A stretch of 64,000 nucleotides of DNA from Dastarcus helophoroides (Eukaryota; Arthropoda; Insecta; Coleoptera; Bothrideridae), in contig CM053336.1 in the NCBI GenBank assembly GCA_028583605.1, forward strand, positions 28,316,312 to 28,380,311. The letters run 5' to 3'. Each line of letters opens with the position of its first letter. Positions within the stretch are counted from its first letter, which is position 1. The notes below the pieces were generated by a model that saw nothing but the letters and a program-made list of their open reading frames with translations, searched no databases and was not told where the DNA came from. A program made the position numbers and the translations under genes. Of the stretch, positions 29,331 through 40,846 are shown one piece after another.

Positions 29331-31239
29331 TCAAACGAAATAAGGCCATGAATAATCTCTGTATTTTAAGTGCATGCATTTAGGAGCAATGATATAATAA
29401 TTGACCAAACTCTAGTCGATACTCAATTTAAAAACTTGGGTACTTTAATAAGAACAATTGAAATATTTATAAATAACATGCATAACTCTCCATTGGACTG
29501 AAATTGCGTATTGCTATCGAATTCCGTAAATAAATTGTGTGTAAAAATTTGAAAATTTTTTCGTCTCCTTTTTTAAGTTAAATGATAATAAACAATTATC
29601 TTCCACAGATATTGCATATAATTTTGATTAACTTTTACCATTTTACTTAACCACCTTTTAATTTTGACTTTGTTAAAGAAATTCTGAAGTTTTCTTACTG
29701 CTGACATATGCGGAGTTTTATTGTGTGACAGGATTAAAAAAACTGTTTGTGAAAAAGTGAAGTAACAAAAACTATTGTTTGTTTACTGAATAAAAAAGCC
29801 TGAATGTTCTTTGCTTTGCCAAAGGAAAGTTACCAACAGGGTAAGATTAACCACATAAAAAAGAGAACCATGGCCCAGAGACCTGACGTCGAGTGAGAAA
29901 AAAAAATATTTCAAAGATTTAAATAAGTACAATCAATAGAAATAATAATCTAATCTGTTGATTATGCCATTCTAAATAAAGAATAATTCCAATTTTGTTC
30001 CGAATTTCCTAATTGTAAACTTAAACTTGTAATTAATTTTAGTACATTTTCACAAATTTCTTTTCTTTTGAATTTTAAATTGGAATTTACAGTAATTCCC
30101 TTAATTTTTCAAATTTTACCTCCAAGTCTTATCTATTTAGCAGGTCTTTTCTATTTCAAATTAGAGTTTTAATTAGTTTCTACTTTCAACCAGAAGTTAT
30201 GACTATTTATTTTAAATTTTCATCTGAAGCTATCATTTTATTAAAATTAGTATAACTTTAAGTTCAAACTGACACCGTCCTAGTAAATTTTATTCTTTTT
30301 CTTTTATATTAATATGTATAACTTCCCATTAATTTATTTTTTTCAATGTTTTTAATTTTGCCCTTAATTAACTCTTCTGCAATCGTTAGCTCTTATTGTA
30401 AATTTTTCCATAAGTTTCCAAATTTAAAAATCAGACATATCTTTGTCGTTACTTGGTTGCTGTGCGATGTGTTACAGGTCGACAGTATTCGTGTCGCAGA
30501 CATAATTTAATCTTCATATTATACTTGTGTATAGTAAATAAAGCATTTACACCATCATAATACAATTGATGACGAGAAAACTAAAAAAAGGCATTTGAAA
30601 CATAAAAGCACGGCTACGAGCCCTGGTAATATAAGGGATGCCTCTAAAAATTTTAGTTTTAATGGTTTTGTGATCGAAGACAAACATTGAGACTATTATT
30701 TGCAACGATTTGAATTGGAACGGAAAATGCATGAAATCATGCCAAGCAATAATGTAAATAAAAGAGGAATTTTGCTTTTTTCCAAGGTAAGACCGTATGT
30801 GTTCAAAGATTTTGACAAACCATTTCAAACCAGAAATGTTGACTACAAAAGAATATACAGACTTAATCCAAGAATCAAATTGATTCCATGGCAATAAAGT
30901 ATATATGTAAAGCGTTTGCGCATCGCAGCTGGAAACTGTTATTGCAGGATTAAACGAGAGAATGAGCAATCAATTTATTTTTGAAATAAATATTCTAGCG
31001 TGGCAATAGATCATCCAGAAACGCTAATAAAATATTACAACCCTTGAGAAGGTAATAGCAACTGTTTGCGTTCTGCAACAAGCTTCTATCCAAAAAAAGC
31101 AATAAACGTTTTTTACAACCATTTGCATCTACTGAAAACAATTCATAAATTGCGTAAGCAGACAGACTAAACTAGGTACATATAAATCCAGGTTACGTAA
31201 ACTATTCCCACATTTTGACTGCTTATATTTGTGAAGCTC
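29331..31239. other. AT-rich interval, no gene recognised
   Basis: Between about 30000 and 30480 there are short degenerate T-rich phrases (TTTTAATTT, AAATTTT) repeated irregularly, like those at 34430-35050 and 39720-40830. A 65-codon plus-strand frame near 30700-30897 (start MQRFELERKMHE) has no recognisable similarity and may be a gag remnant of the gypsy relic downstream. Confidence 0.4.
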
Positions 31240-32531
31240 TCATCATTAATAAAAGAACTGCCCAGATTTTGAAAAAAAATTAACGCTGTTGAGAAGAAAC
31301 TCATTTTGTATGTTTTAACTCGGGACATGCTAATATTCAACAGTCATCAAAGTCAAAACGTGCTAATAACAAAAAACGTTTTATACACTGTTTGCAGGAA
31401 GAAAGTGAGGAAGAGGGTAATTATCAAAAAAAATGCGGTTCTTTGTATCCAATTTCAGATAAAAATTTTGAGGGGAGTGTGTCAAATACAAGTAAATTGG
31501 GCTCTTAAGCACAGCAATGTTAGCAGTAGAGGTAAACCCGTTTACATTTTTAAATGTTCAATGATGTTGATTTTGCGAATGCAATAGTAGTAGTGAAAAC
31601 ACAATCAAAACATTAGAGAATCTACAGTCACAGTAAAAGCTTTTAATAAGGAATTAAGCCTATCAAGAAAGAAGATATACCACTTTTCAGATAGGATTGG
31701 CCTGGCATTTAAGCTGGTTTTAACCCCAGGAGCCAGAATATGTAAAGTTGAGCAGCTTAATTTCAAAGAAAATGATGATCAAAGACAGAAAAATTGTGGA
31801 GGAGTGGGTTTCCCAAAATGCCAGATTGTTTAGGTATTAAATGACTTACGTGAAGCATTTCACGATCCCTTAGGTACTATAAAAGTTCATCAAGTCCAGA
31901 TTTACATTGATGATGACATGTCAAAAAGATTTTCACCCAGAAATATACCTATTGCTCTACATACTCTAGTTTTAACAGCACCTGACACAGTAGTCAAAGA
32001 AAATATTTTGAAGCTCGTGAACACCACGTTGCCGCCTACTTTGTGAGATTTCCCAATGACCCTGACATTAAGTTCAATGAAAAGCTTAAGATTTCAAAGT
32101 AATTATAAATAAGTTTGTTCCAAACTTTGAAAGTATAACATAAGATATTTTGAAGAAATGTAATTTTCAAGCATCTACCCAGAGGCCTACCTGCAAATAA
32201 AAGTTCGTCCAGAGTCAAGGTTACTTCACTTACCACAGTCTACCCTTCGGCATCAGTTTTGCATCGTCGTTATTTCGGCGAACTATGGGTCAAATTTTTT
32301 TATGGATTAAATCAGTATTATGTTATCTCGACAATACCACTTGTCACTGACCATAAGCCGTTTGATAGAATTTCTGGAGAAAACCGAGAAACGTCCAAAA
32401 TAGCCAGCAATCGCTTGTTGAGATGGGTTACGACTTTAAAGAGCTACAATTTCAGTACGAATACAGACAGGAAAAGAAAACGGAATTATGAAGGAAAAGT
32501 TGTGTACACTTGTTCTCCAATTATAATTTAA
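31240..32531 (+). pseudogene. Ty3/gypsy retrotransposon relic, heavily deleted
   Basis: Plus-strand frames in order suggest a gag-pol junction region (31306-31587). Next is a segment near 31860-32040 resembling the start of gypsy RT (an ARPVPYAL-like position reads SPRNIPIALHTLV). Then comes an RT piece (FGISFASSLFRRTM near 32250), and finally RNase H at 32340-32480 with LVTDHKPF and NRLLRWVTTLKSYNF. The RT catalytic YxDD region and most of RNase H are collapsed by deletions. No LTRs were identified. Confidence 0.6.
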
Positions 32532-35500
32532 AAAACCATGTATGGCAATGTAAAATCATTTATTAATATTATGCAACGCGCTTTTAGTACAAGGCCATCT
32601 TGAGTAGATTATTTGTCAGATATTACAAGAGACTCTGGTCCTTATTGTAGTACACTTTATAGTCACTAAATATTAGATTAGAGTTAGATTAATCGTTAAA
32701 ATAGTTAAATTTGCTTTAAAAAAAAATGAGAAAGTTTACAAAGTCTGTCATAACCTGTTGAGTTGGCGCCTAAACTGTATAGGTATCGATATACTTTGTA
32801 GGCGTTCTCTCTTTTTTTTTGACAAATTTTAACGACTTTGCCATGTCAGTTAATTAGAATTATGTACGTTGTTATAAATATTCAGTGACTTTATAACGTA
32901 CTAGAGTAGGGGTCAAAGCGCTTTGCATGTCATTAAACGATTTTACACTTCCATACATGGCTTTCGTTGACTTTAATAAAAAAAGCAATCCTGTAGTTTC
33001 CCTTTCTCGACTTTGTTTGGAAAATTCAGCGGACGCTTTACAATTCTCTTAAAATTATATTCCATTGATGCACTTACTATTACGGAAACTCTCCATAAGA
33101 GCAGCAATTAAAACCTGAGCCATTAAAATATCAGGTCTCATCGCAAGTTATAAAATATTTTCTATATTATGGGCTTGACAAAGAAGACTTGAAAAAAATT
33201 GTGCGAAAAACGAGACGAATAATGTTTTGAAGAGGTAATTTGACTAAGGGAGCACCGTATCTGTTTATTTTCCAAACTGTAGCCAATGGTGTTGTCTGTG
33301 TTTAATTCTTAGCAAAGTTATTGACCAAATATCAATTCCGACATAGTTCAAAAAAACAAAAGAAAATTATTCCCTCCAACCATCAAAAACTTATGAATGT
33401 TAAGCACTAATTTTTCCTCGAAGAACATCTTCAAAATTCTCGTGGTGCGTCCACTTATATTTTGACGTTCCCTTTGGAAAAAAATAATAACAAAAATAAT
33501 ATATGGGTGACGTTAATCGATACCTGTACCCATTAGCCTGAAATTATAACATTGAAAGACAATTATATGAATTACCACAATGTTAGGTATATTTAGACTC
33601 CCCAAATTTTTTGTTATTAGTAGTAGAGCGCAGGTGATTTCAAACGATTTAAAGAATTTTTGCCCTAAAAATAAGAACTCACGCATCAAGGTACTACCGA
33701 ATCATACAAAATCAAATGATCTTTTGAAGCGAATGATGCGATCTTTTAAATAAATAATGGGTATCAACTGGAAGAGTTCCTAGTCAGATAATGTTTGTGA
33801 GATCTTCGTGTTTAGATCTTCTGATAGCTGATGTATCTAAAAACATGAAATTAAAAGAGTAACAAGAAAAAATTAACATTAGTAAAAATCAACCCCCAAA
33901 ATAGAATTTTTGGATGAAAAGAAAATATGAGCAATAACCTTCTAGAAAAATCATCAATTGCACATATAGTTGTCAAACGGACCATCAAAACATGCAGCAC
34001 AAACAGAATATGAAACCCATAATACATAGTATCAAGTTTCTCACAAAGTAGAAAAAAACAAAACTCCTGAATTCGTATTTAAAGCTATCTGACAATCTAG
34101 TTTCCATATAAAACATATATGGGGATGAAGCGATCTTCCAGAACTATGCTGTACTCAGAAGAACTATGTTGTATTCAGAAGAAACTCTCGGCTGATCCGA
34201 AAGTCTTCATCTGGTTATATGGACTGTGGATTATGGGGGAAGAAGGTGGTATTATCTATCGCACTTTTTTTGTATGTAAAAATGTCGTGATTTCGTTGCT
34301 ACGACACGTGGGGCGGGTCGATGGTTTTTACGTCACAAGCATTATTAAATGTCAATGTAATACTTAACCAAATACATAACTTTTTGCACCATCACACTGC
34401 AACATTAGTAGGTTCATAAACAACTAATTTTGATGCTTTTCGTAGGTTTTTATGTTTTAATTCAACATTTTCAATTGTCGCAATTTTTTTAGTTCTAACG
34501 ATTGTCGCAAGTACTATCGTAAATATTCTGACATTGAGATTTTTTAATTTAGAACTGAAAAATATTTAATGTTTTAGTTCCAATTTAATTTTCACAATAA
34601 CCCCAATGCTTACTATTTTCATAAATTGTGTAACCGTTTTTCCTTCAACTAAGTTTATTTTAGGTTTTATATCCTCAAATTTAAAACTTCAACTACATAT
34701 ACATGATTCTTTTTATTTATTTCCAAATTTTAGCAACATAATTCGATATTTTCCATGAAGTTTTAATTTTAACCCAAAGTTTCCACGATTTATTCAAGTT
34801 TTCTCATTTTAACGATTGAGACGACTATTTTCATAAAATTTTTAATTTCATCGTTTGATTTTTTAATAACTTTTTTATGGACTTTTACATTCTACTGTAG
34901 TCTAATATTTGCAGGAATTTTGAAAACCTGCTAATCCAAGCTTTTAATTTTTATCTTTTCCCAAATTTTAAATCTAAATCCATGCTGGTGCTTTTGTAAA
35001 CTGAAAAAACCTCAATTTTAAACCAAAAAAATTAACTTAAACTTTAAATTTCAAGAAAACAAATGCCCTTATGTTTGTGGGCAAATACATACATATATGA
35101 CATATCTAGTGCTTTAATTTTCATATTTTCTTAATGTGTTTAATTATTGATTCATCCACTAGTTCATAACCTGGTTGTTTACTAAAATCATCAGGTTAAC
35201 TTGAGTTTCCATGTAAATACCAGTAAATATAATTAATACCAAGGTTTAAAATTTACGTGAATTATTTTAATATTCTAAATAATTTGCTTATTCAGAGATT
35301 TAATTTATAGAATTTATAAAGAAAATAAGCAGGCCTATCTTAATATTATTGAAAAAATATTTTTTCAGCACTATTAAACAAAAACATAGTACGTTATTCA
35401 AATATTCAATGCATGTGACTGTTATGCACGAAAATTAGTTTTACTTTGATATTTAAGAGAAAAACGAGCTTTAAGCTGTTTTATTTGGTCAACTACTAAG

Positions 35501-35786
35501 TCATTGGCCTTAAATTGGAGAAAGATCTTTTCAATAATTTCAATTTTAAGCAAACCTTATTCCTTTCTAGCGCAGTAGTATCTGTTGTTACACATAGATA
35601 TAAAATATTAGTTAATATATTTGTTATTTAAGTATTACAAAAATAAAAATTTTATCATTTTGGTCTGATACCAACCAAATTAAAATATTCGTGGAGGAAG
35701 GCAACTCCGTCATAATGTTTCGAACGATACAATTCGTTTTGATGGTTGTAGACGAGAAACTGCGGTACCGTATCATTATTAACATA
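32532..35786. other. Long AT-rich interval without recognised genes
   Basis: I examined both strands and found only short frames. A 20-bp near-duplication (AGAACTATGCTGTACTCAGA / AGAACTATGTTGTATTCAGA) lies at about 34138-34182. At 34430-35050 there are degenerate T/A-rich phrases. No termini, LTRs or RNA genes were recognised. Confidence 0.45.
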
Positions 35787-36362
35787 GAGGGAAGTCACCA
35801 AATATGGAATACCATTTCGTTTTAGGGATATAAAAATAAAACTTCAGAGAAATGAAAACAGTTTAATGTTATTACTAATCAGTCATACATTTATATGTAG
35901 TAATTAACAGCCTTTAATCAAATATATTAGTTATTAAATTACAATCTAACACAAAAACCAAAATTACAAATAAATTACCAGATATGGAATAGGTACCCAT
36001 ATATGGAATATAAGCATAAATCATCATATCGATAACAAAAATAGACATAAATATCTATGAGATCAAATAATTAAAAATAACATATTGTGATAAATGAAAG
36101 AAGTTACTTAATTCACTTGCAAAAGTCACAGATCGAAGTATCAAACTCTGGACCAGCACAATCATAATATGCCCAGAGCCCACACATAATTCATTTAATC
36201 CAGCTTTCTCCACTTTTATCCATGGAAAAAAGTCTTGAACAGAACATACATTCTGCATCAGCAGAGTCAGGAGATACTTGGTCCATCAACTCATCATGTT
36301 CACTGCCTTCATCAAACTGGACATCGTCCTCTTCCTCAGAGTTTTCTTCTTCTCAATCATCC

Positions 36363-37931
36363 TTATTTTTCTTCGTTTGTTTCTTTCTCTTCGCAGTTTT
36401 CTTCTTCTTCTTTTTCTTGTCTCTTCATATTTTTATTTACTAAATCATTTTTGTAGGGTGAAGATGTTATGACTGCTGCTACAGCAGCTTTTCTTCCTCT
36501 GTTAGATATTTTTCTTCGTTTCTCTGGTGCTGGACTTATGGCATACGGAGACACCAGACCCAAACTGCTGCGATTAAGCCCGGAAGTCGAGGGTGCAGGT
36601 TCAGGTTGTACATTAGCAGTTGTTTCTGGTACAGGTATTTCTATCAGAACTTGACCAGTTTCAGATCTTGATTCCAGTGGAGTGATATTGGTTGTACAAC
36701 CGTCTCTTACAGCATTTTGTTGCGCAGCAATAAAGTCCACATCACTGAACACATTTTTATTTAAAGGCCACAATCCAGTGACTTTGAACCCGTTGGCTGC
36801 AATTTCACCTGTTTGTACTTTCAAATAGGATTTGCTAAACAGCTCCACAATATTATATGGACTTAGAGGTCTGTTGTTGTTTCTAATCCACATGCGTATT
36901 TCCTCACTGTAGTATGTTTTTAATAGCCCCATGAAAGTCTTGTCTAACGGCTGCAATTTGTGAGTCGTATGTGGAGGTAACGAAACTATGTCCACGTTAT
37001 TTTCCCTAGCAATATCTATTATATCGATATTGTGAGTATGACTATAGTGTCCATCTAGTATCAGTAAAACCCTTGATTCAGGAGTCGGGTTGATGTGTTG
37101 AATAAAGTGCCTGAACCAGTCTGTAAAGATGTTCATTTGAATCCACCCTGATGGATGTGCAACTCCGACTGATCCTGGAGGACAGCCTCTCATTAGCTGA
37201 GCACTCATATTTTTTCTGGGAAAAATAATGAACGGTGGCACAAAATGACCAGTAGCATTCATGCAAACAACTATTGTCATAAGAGATCCTCTTTCTGCTG
37301 ATGTCAGTGCAGCTATCTGGCGTTTACCTTTGTGACCGATGATTTGTGGTATCTTACTTTGTACTATTGTGAGGCCTGATTCATCCACGTTGTAAATTCG
37401 ATTTGGTAGATAATTATTTTTAGTGTAAAGCTCTTCAAGGAGGTTGAAAAAAGCATCCACTTTTTCTTTATCAAATCCAAATGCTCCGGCAAAAGATGTA
37501 CCAGTTGGTCTTCTTATCGCAAGTTTATCTTTATGACGATTTAAAAATAACTTTAACCACTTTTTTCCAGCCATACCTGATTTACCGAAGGGATTCTGCA
37601 AGTTGTTTCGCTTTGCTAGCATATACGCCATACGGCGAAGATCAGTTCTTGTTAAACCGTGAAACTTGATCTCCATCATTAATATGTATTCTACTAGCTG
37701 AGGTTCAAGTTCGGAGCCCAATATAGTTTTTCGTCCTAATGTAGTAGCTGCTGCCACTTCTGGAGACTGTTCATCTTGTTGGCATAAACGAAATAAAGTT
37801 GTCCTAGGCACTTGAAAATGCTGTGCCGCTTTCAAATATCCCATTTTCTTTCCCCGGACGAATTTTATAGCTTCTACCATTTTTTCTTCATCCCAGATTT
37901 TTCGTTTCTTGGTTGATTGTGAAGCCGACAT
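36363..37931 (-). CDS. pogo/jerky-like transposase, family B, full length
   Basis: The likely start is MSASQSTKKRKIWDEEK at 37931, since TTTGTTTTTAG just upstream looks like a splice acceptor. The frame is open 19 codons further up (to 37988) without a better context. The product has 522 residues. It contains a Psq helix-turn-helix (residues ~15-55), a CENP-B/Tc5-type helical domain (~70-145), and a DDE_1 core with NVDESGLTI, LLILDGHYSH and HKLQPLDKTF. A proline/serine region is followed by a lysine/glutamate-rich C-terminus (EKEEEENCEEKETNEEK). No stops or shifts occur, so it may be functional. It differs clearly from family A. Confidence 0.92.
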   Translation of the reverse strand: MSASQSTKKRKIWDEEKMVEAIKFVRGKKMGYLKAAQHFQVPRTTLFRLCQQDEQSPEVAAATTLGRKTILGSELEPQLVEYILMMEIKFHGLTRTDLRRMAYMLAKRNNLQNPFGKSGMAGKKWLKLFLNRHKDKLAIRRPTGTSFAGAFGFDKEKVDAFFNLLEELYTKNNYLPNRIYNVDESGLTIVQSKIPQIIGHKGKRQIAALTSAERGSLMTIVVCMNATGHFVPPFIIFPRKNMSAQLMRGCPPGSVGVAHPSGWIQMNIFTDWFRHFIQHINPTPESRVLLILDGHYSHTHNIDIIDIARENNVDIVSLPPHTTHKLQPLDKTFMGLLKTYYSEEIRMWIRNNNRPLSPYNIVELFSKSYLKVQTGEIAANGFKVTGLWPLNKNVFSDVDFIAAQQNAVRDGCTTNITPLESRSETGQVLIEIPVPETTANVQPEPAPSTSGLNRSSLGLVSPYAISPAPEKRRKISNRGRKAAVAAVITSSPYKNDLVNKNMKRQEKEEEENCEEKETNEEK

Positions 37932-38002
37932 TCTAAAAACAAACGTAACATATAATTTTTTGAAGAAATAGTAGCAAGTACCTATCATGTGAAATATAAA
38001 GA

Positions 38003-38030
38003 CCTAATTATGGAATATTCCATAATTAGG
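38003..38030. promoter_or_regulatory. Perfect 28-bp palindrome in the pogo B leader
   Basis: The sequence reads CCTAATTATGGAAT and then its exact reverse complement. It contains the TATGGAATA motif found in both termini, so transposase binding or promoter control is plausible but unproven. Confidence 0.6.
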
Positions 38031-38421
38031 CACCGACGACTGTCCATATTTGGATTTTTATACTAGTTCAAACTCGTCTAAATATTTTTTCAAGTCACAA
38101 TATTTTAATGACTGAAGATCACAAAATGTTGAAATAAACATAATATCGATATACTAAATAGTATAACACTTATGTATACATACCTAATAACTGGTAATAC
38201 TCATTTATTACTTACCTTTAAAATTTTCTGCGTGACAAGAAAGCAAAACACGCCTGCCACACGTGTAGCGTTCGCGCAACTGACACGATGGTGTGAGTGC
38301 GGTAGTAAATAGACCGAATGAAACAAAAGATGGTCGTGTGTTGCGTTACATACTTATATTTTTAGAGAAATTAAGGTATTCCATATTAGGATGCTATTCC
38401 ATATTTGGTGACTTTCCTCTA

Positions 38422-39039
38422 CCTTGGAAGTGGTCGTCTTTGATATTTTCTTGTTGAGCAGCAACATTTTTCAGCAGCAGAATCTTCTGAGATGGCAGTC
38501 GGCAGTAATGGTTTCTGGTAGAAGCAGTAAACGAGTGATGCCAGTTTTGAAATTAAAATAGTAGGCAGCAGAAACATAAATAAAAAGCAGCAGAGCTGTT
38601 TGGAGGTTGTAGATCCAATCAATTCAAAACGTAAAAGGACACATGCAGCAGCAGAGCAGTTTGGAGGTTATGGATCCAGTCGATTCAAAATGTAGGCCAC
38701 GTGCAGCAGCGGAAAAGTAAAAGGCGCAGTCCAGCCAAAATTAAAAAATGGGTAGCCCACCTCTATCCCAAGCAACCATGGAACTGAACACTAACTAAAT
38801 ACAAAGCGTGTCTTATCGCAGTGGAATTGTCCATCACTGTTCATCACATACACAGTAGTCAGCAAAAAAAATTTTAACGAAAAAAAAAAACGCACACGCA
38901 CTTAAATATATAACAGGTTTTTTTTCGGTTTTTGTTTTTTTTAATTTTTTTGGTTTTTTTGTTTTTTTTTGCTTTTTTTGGTTCTTTTTGCTTTGAAATT
39001 GTTAAACTTAACAAAAAAAAAACAAAAAGCAGGAAGCAA
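38422..39039. repeat. Unassigned stretch with a 58-bp tandem duplication and long T runs
   Basis: A GCAGCAGAG(C)...GATCCA(A/G)TC(A/G)ATTCAAAA unit is duplicated at about 38589-38647 and 38648-38706. From 38917 to 39000 runs of T are broken by GG or GC. No gene is seen. Confidence 0.6.
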
Positions 39040-39178
39040 ATGTGTCTCTATCACTAAACTGTGTCTCTATCAACAAACTGTCTCTATCATTAAACTGTGT
39101 CTATCACCAAACTGTGTCTCTATCACTAAACTGTGTCTCTATCACTAAACTGTGTCTCTACCCCCAAACTATCACAGT
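39040..39178. repeat. Minisatellite of TGTCTCTATCACTAAACTG units
   Basis: About seven units of 16-20 bp occur in tandem, some lacking TCTC. The apparent open frame through it only reflects the repeat. Confidence 0.85.
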
Positions 39179-39370
39179 GTGTCTGTCACAATTTGTTGCT
39201 GACGAAAGCGGCTGGTGGGGGATGGGATGGCTGGCGCAAACTTGATGGTGTTTTACCTGAAATTATTTTTATGTTACTATATCATTAAATTAAAATTATG
39301 TACCCCTTACAGGTACACCTTAATCCGTATATTTCTCTCTGAGAAAATATATTAATATAATTATCTTGAA

Positions 39371-39420
39371 AGAAGCTATCTGAGACTCTCAGCTGTGTAA
39401 ATAAGTCTCGGATAGCTTCT
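39371..39420. repeat. Imperfect hairpin with 17-bp arms
   Basis: AGAAGCTATCTGAGACT at 39371-39387 pairs with AGTCTCGGATAGCTTCT at 39404-39420 around a 16-nt loop. The one mismatch is a G-U pair in RNA. Confidence 0.6.
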
Positions 39421-40846
39421 CCCAGGAAAGTCGACACTTAATATATTTTATGTCAGAGGTAAATGTACGCAATAAAGTATCTAGTGTAACCGCACCCTAA
39501 GAAATACACATTTTCGTTCTAGTATTACGTAAGTAGAATTAAAGGGTGGGCAGCTCAATCTTTTCTTATGATTGCTGACCTGTGAGAATGCAATATCATT
39601 CAAAAAATCATGAATATTTGAATCGATATTAAAATTTTTGAAAAGAGTTGATATCTTAAAAAAATCGAATTTAAAAACAGCTAGATTTGCCAAAGGTTGA
39701 AATTTCAAGTCAAAATTAAAAAAAAAAGTTACGCATTCTCAAAAACAAGAAAAAAGAAAACTATCAAAACTTTAAAAAAATATTAATGAAAAATTTCAAA
39801 ACCTTGAGATAAAACCAAAATATTTTTAAAAAATTAAAATTTAATCGCATTTCAAAAAAAAAGTAATAAAGACACAAATAATCAAATAATGTAGAAAGTT
39901 TTCAAAAATAATCAAATTTTATACAAAAAAGCCGTAATTTAAAAAAAGAAAGTAGAAATTTTCAAAATTAAGTCAACATTTCGTAAAAAAGTTGGAATTT
40001 GGGAGTCGAACGAGAAATGTCGAAGGTCAGATTTAAAAAAATGAAATTCTCTTTTTTTTAATTTTCACCTTTGTTCAAACTTTTGACTATTCCTTGAATT
40101 TTTTTTAAATTCAATTTTTTTTTCCAATAATTTTGATTTTTTCACAAAGTTTTGACTGTTATAAAGTAAACTGAAGTTTTATTTGAAAAATTTAACTTTT
40201 TTGAAAATTTTTAAAAAACTGAGTTTAAAATTCTGATATTTTGAAGTTTTGGAACTTTTTTTGCCAATTTCGCTCTTTATAAAAATTTTGACCTTTCATC
40301 ATAAAAATTTCGATTTTTTTTCTCGAAGTTTGGATTTTTTGAAATATCAACTTTTTCCAAAATTTCCACCTGGTCAAAAGTTTGACTCTTTTTCAATTTT
40401 TTTTTTGAAATTGTTAATTTGAAAATGTAGGTCGAGATTTTCACTTTTATCTAACAACTCCGATTTTAATTTCGAAATTTCATTTATGGAAGTCGATATT
40501 TTGAAAGAAAATCTAAATTTCAAAAGAAAACAAAAATTTAAAAGCCGAAATTTTCAAACAAAAAGGAATTTCTTGAAAAGTCTAAATGTTGAATACAAAT
40601 TTTCTACTTCAATTTTCTCTACAATTTACTAAAATCGTGAACTCCGAAATGCGTAGTAAAATTTTTCAAATCATTTATTAAATATCGAAACTAAAATATA
40701 AAGATTTGTCGATTAAAAGTTTGCATTTTTTAAAAATTTTTTTGATACGTTATCCATAATCTGGAAAAAAATTTAATTTGAAAGGGAAACCTTCGATTTC
40801 AATTATTATTAATATTTTACAAAGGTGAAAATGCAAAACTATTTAA
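39421..40846. other. AT-rich interval made largely of degenerate AAATTTTCGAAATTT-like phrases
   Basis: From about 39700 the text is a chain of short A- or T-run phrases separated by words like CGAAATTT, GTTTTGA and AAGTTT. The strand bias switches from A-rich (39700-40040) to T-rich (40040-40450). There are no genes. It looks like decayed simple-sequence DNA. Confidence 0.55.

Larger units (their letters stand above)
35787..38419 (-). mobile_element. pogo-family DNA transposon (family B), complete with intact frame
   Basis: It is flanked by TA at 35785-35786 and 38420-38421. The termini GAGGGAAGTCACCAAATATG and GAGGAAAGTCACCAAATATG are inverted repeats that continue with GAATA. Length is 2633 bp. 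Subterminal TATGGAATA motifs recur near both ends, including a perfect 28-bp palindrome at 38003-38030. Confidence 0.93.

Noticed and set aside
36222..36472. Overlapping serine/phenylalanine-rich plus-strand frames
   Set aside because: They are complements of the glutamate/lysine-rich end of the pogo B transposase.
39042..39245. Repetitive protein-like frame (SLSLNCVS units)
   Set aside because: It is produced by the underlying 19-bp minisatellite, with no start context or neighbours.
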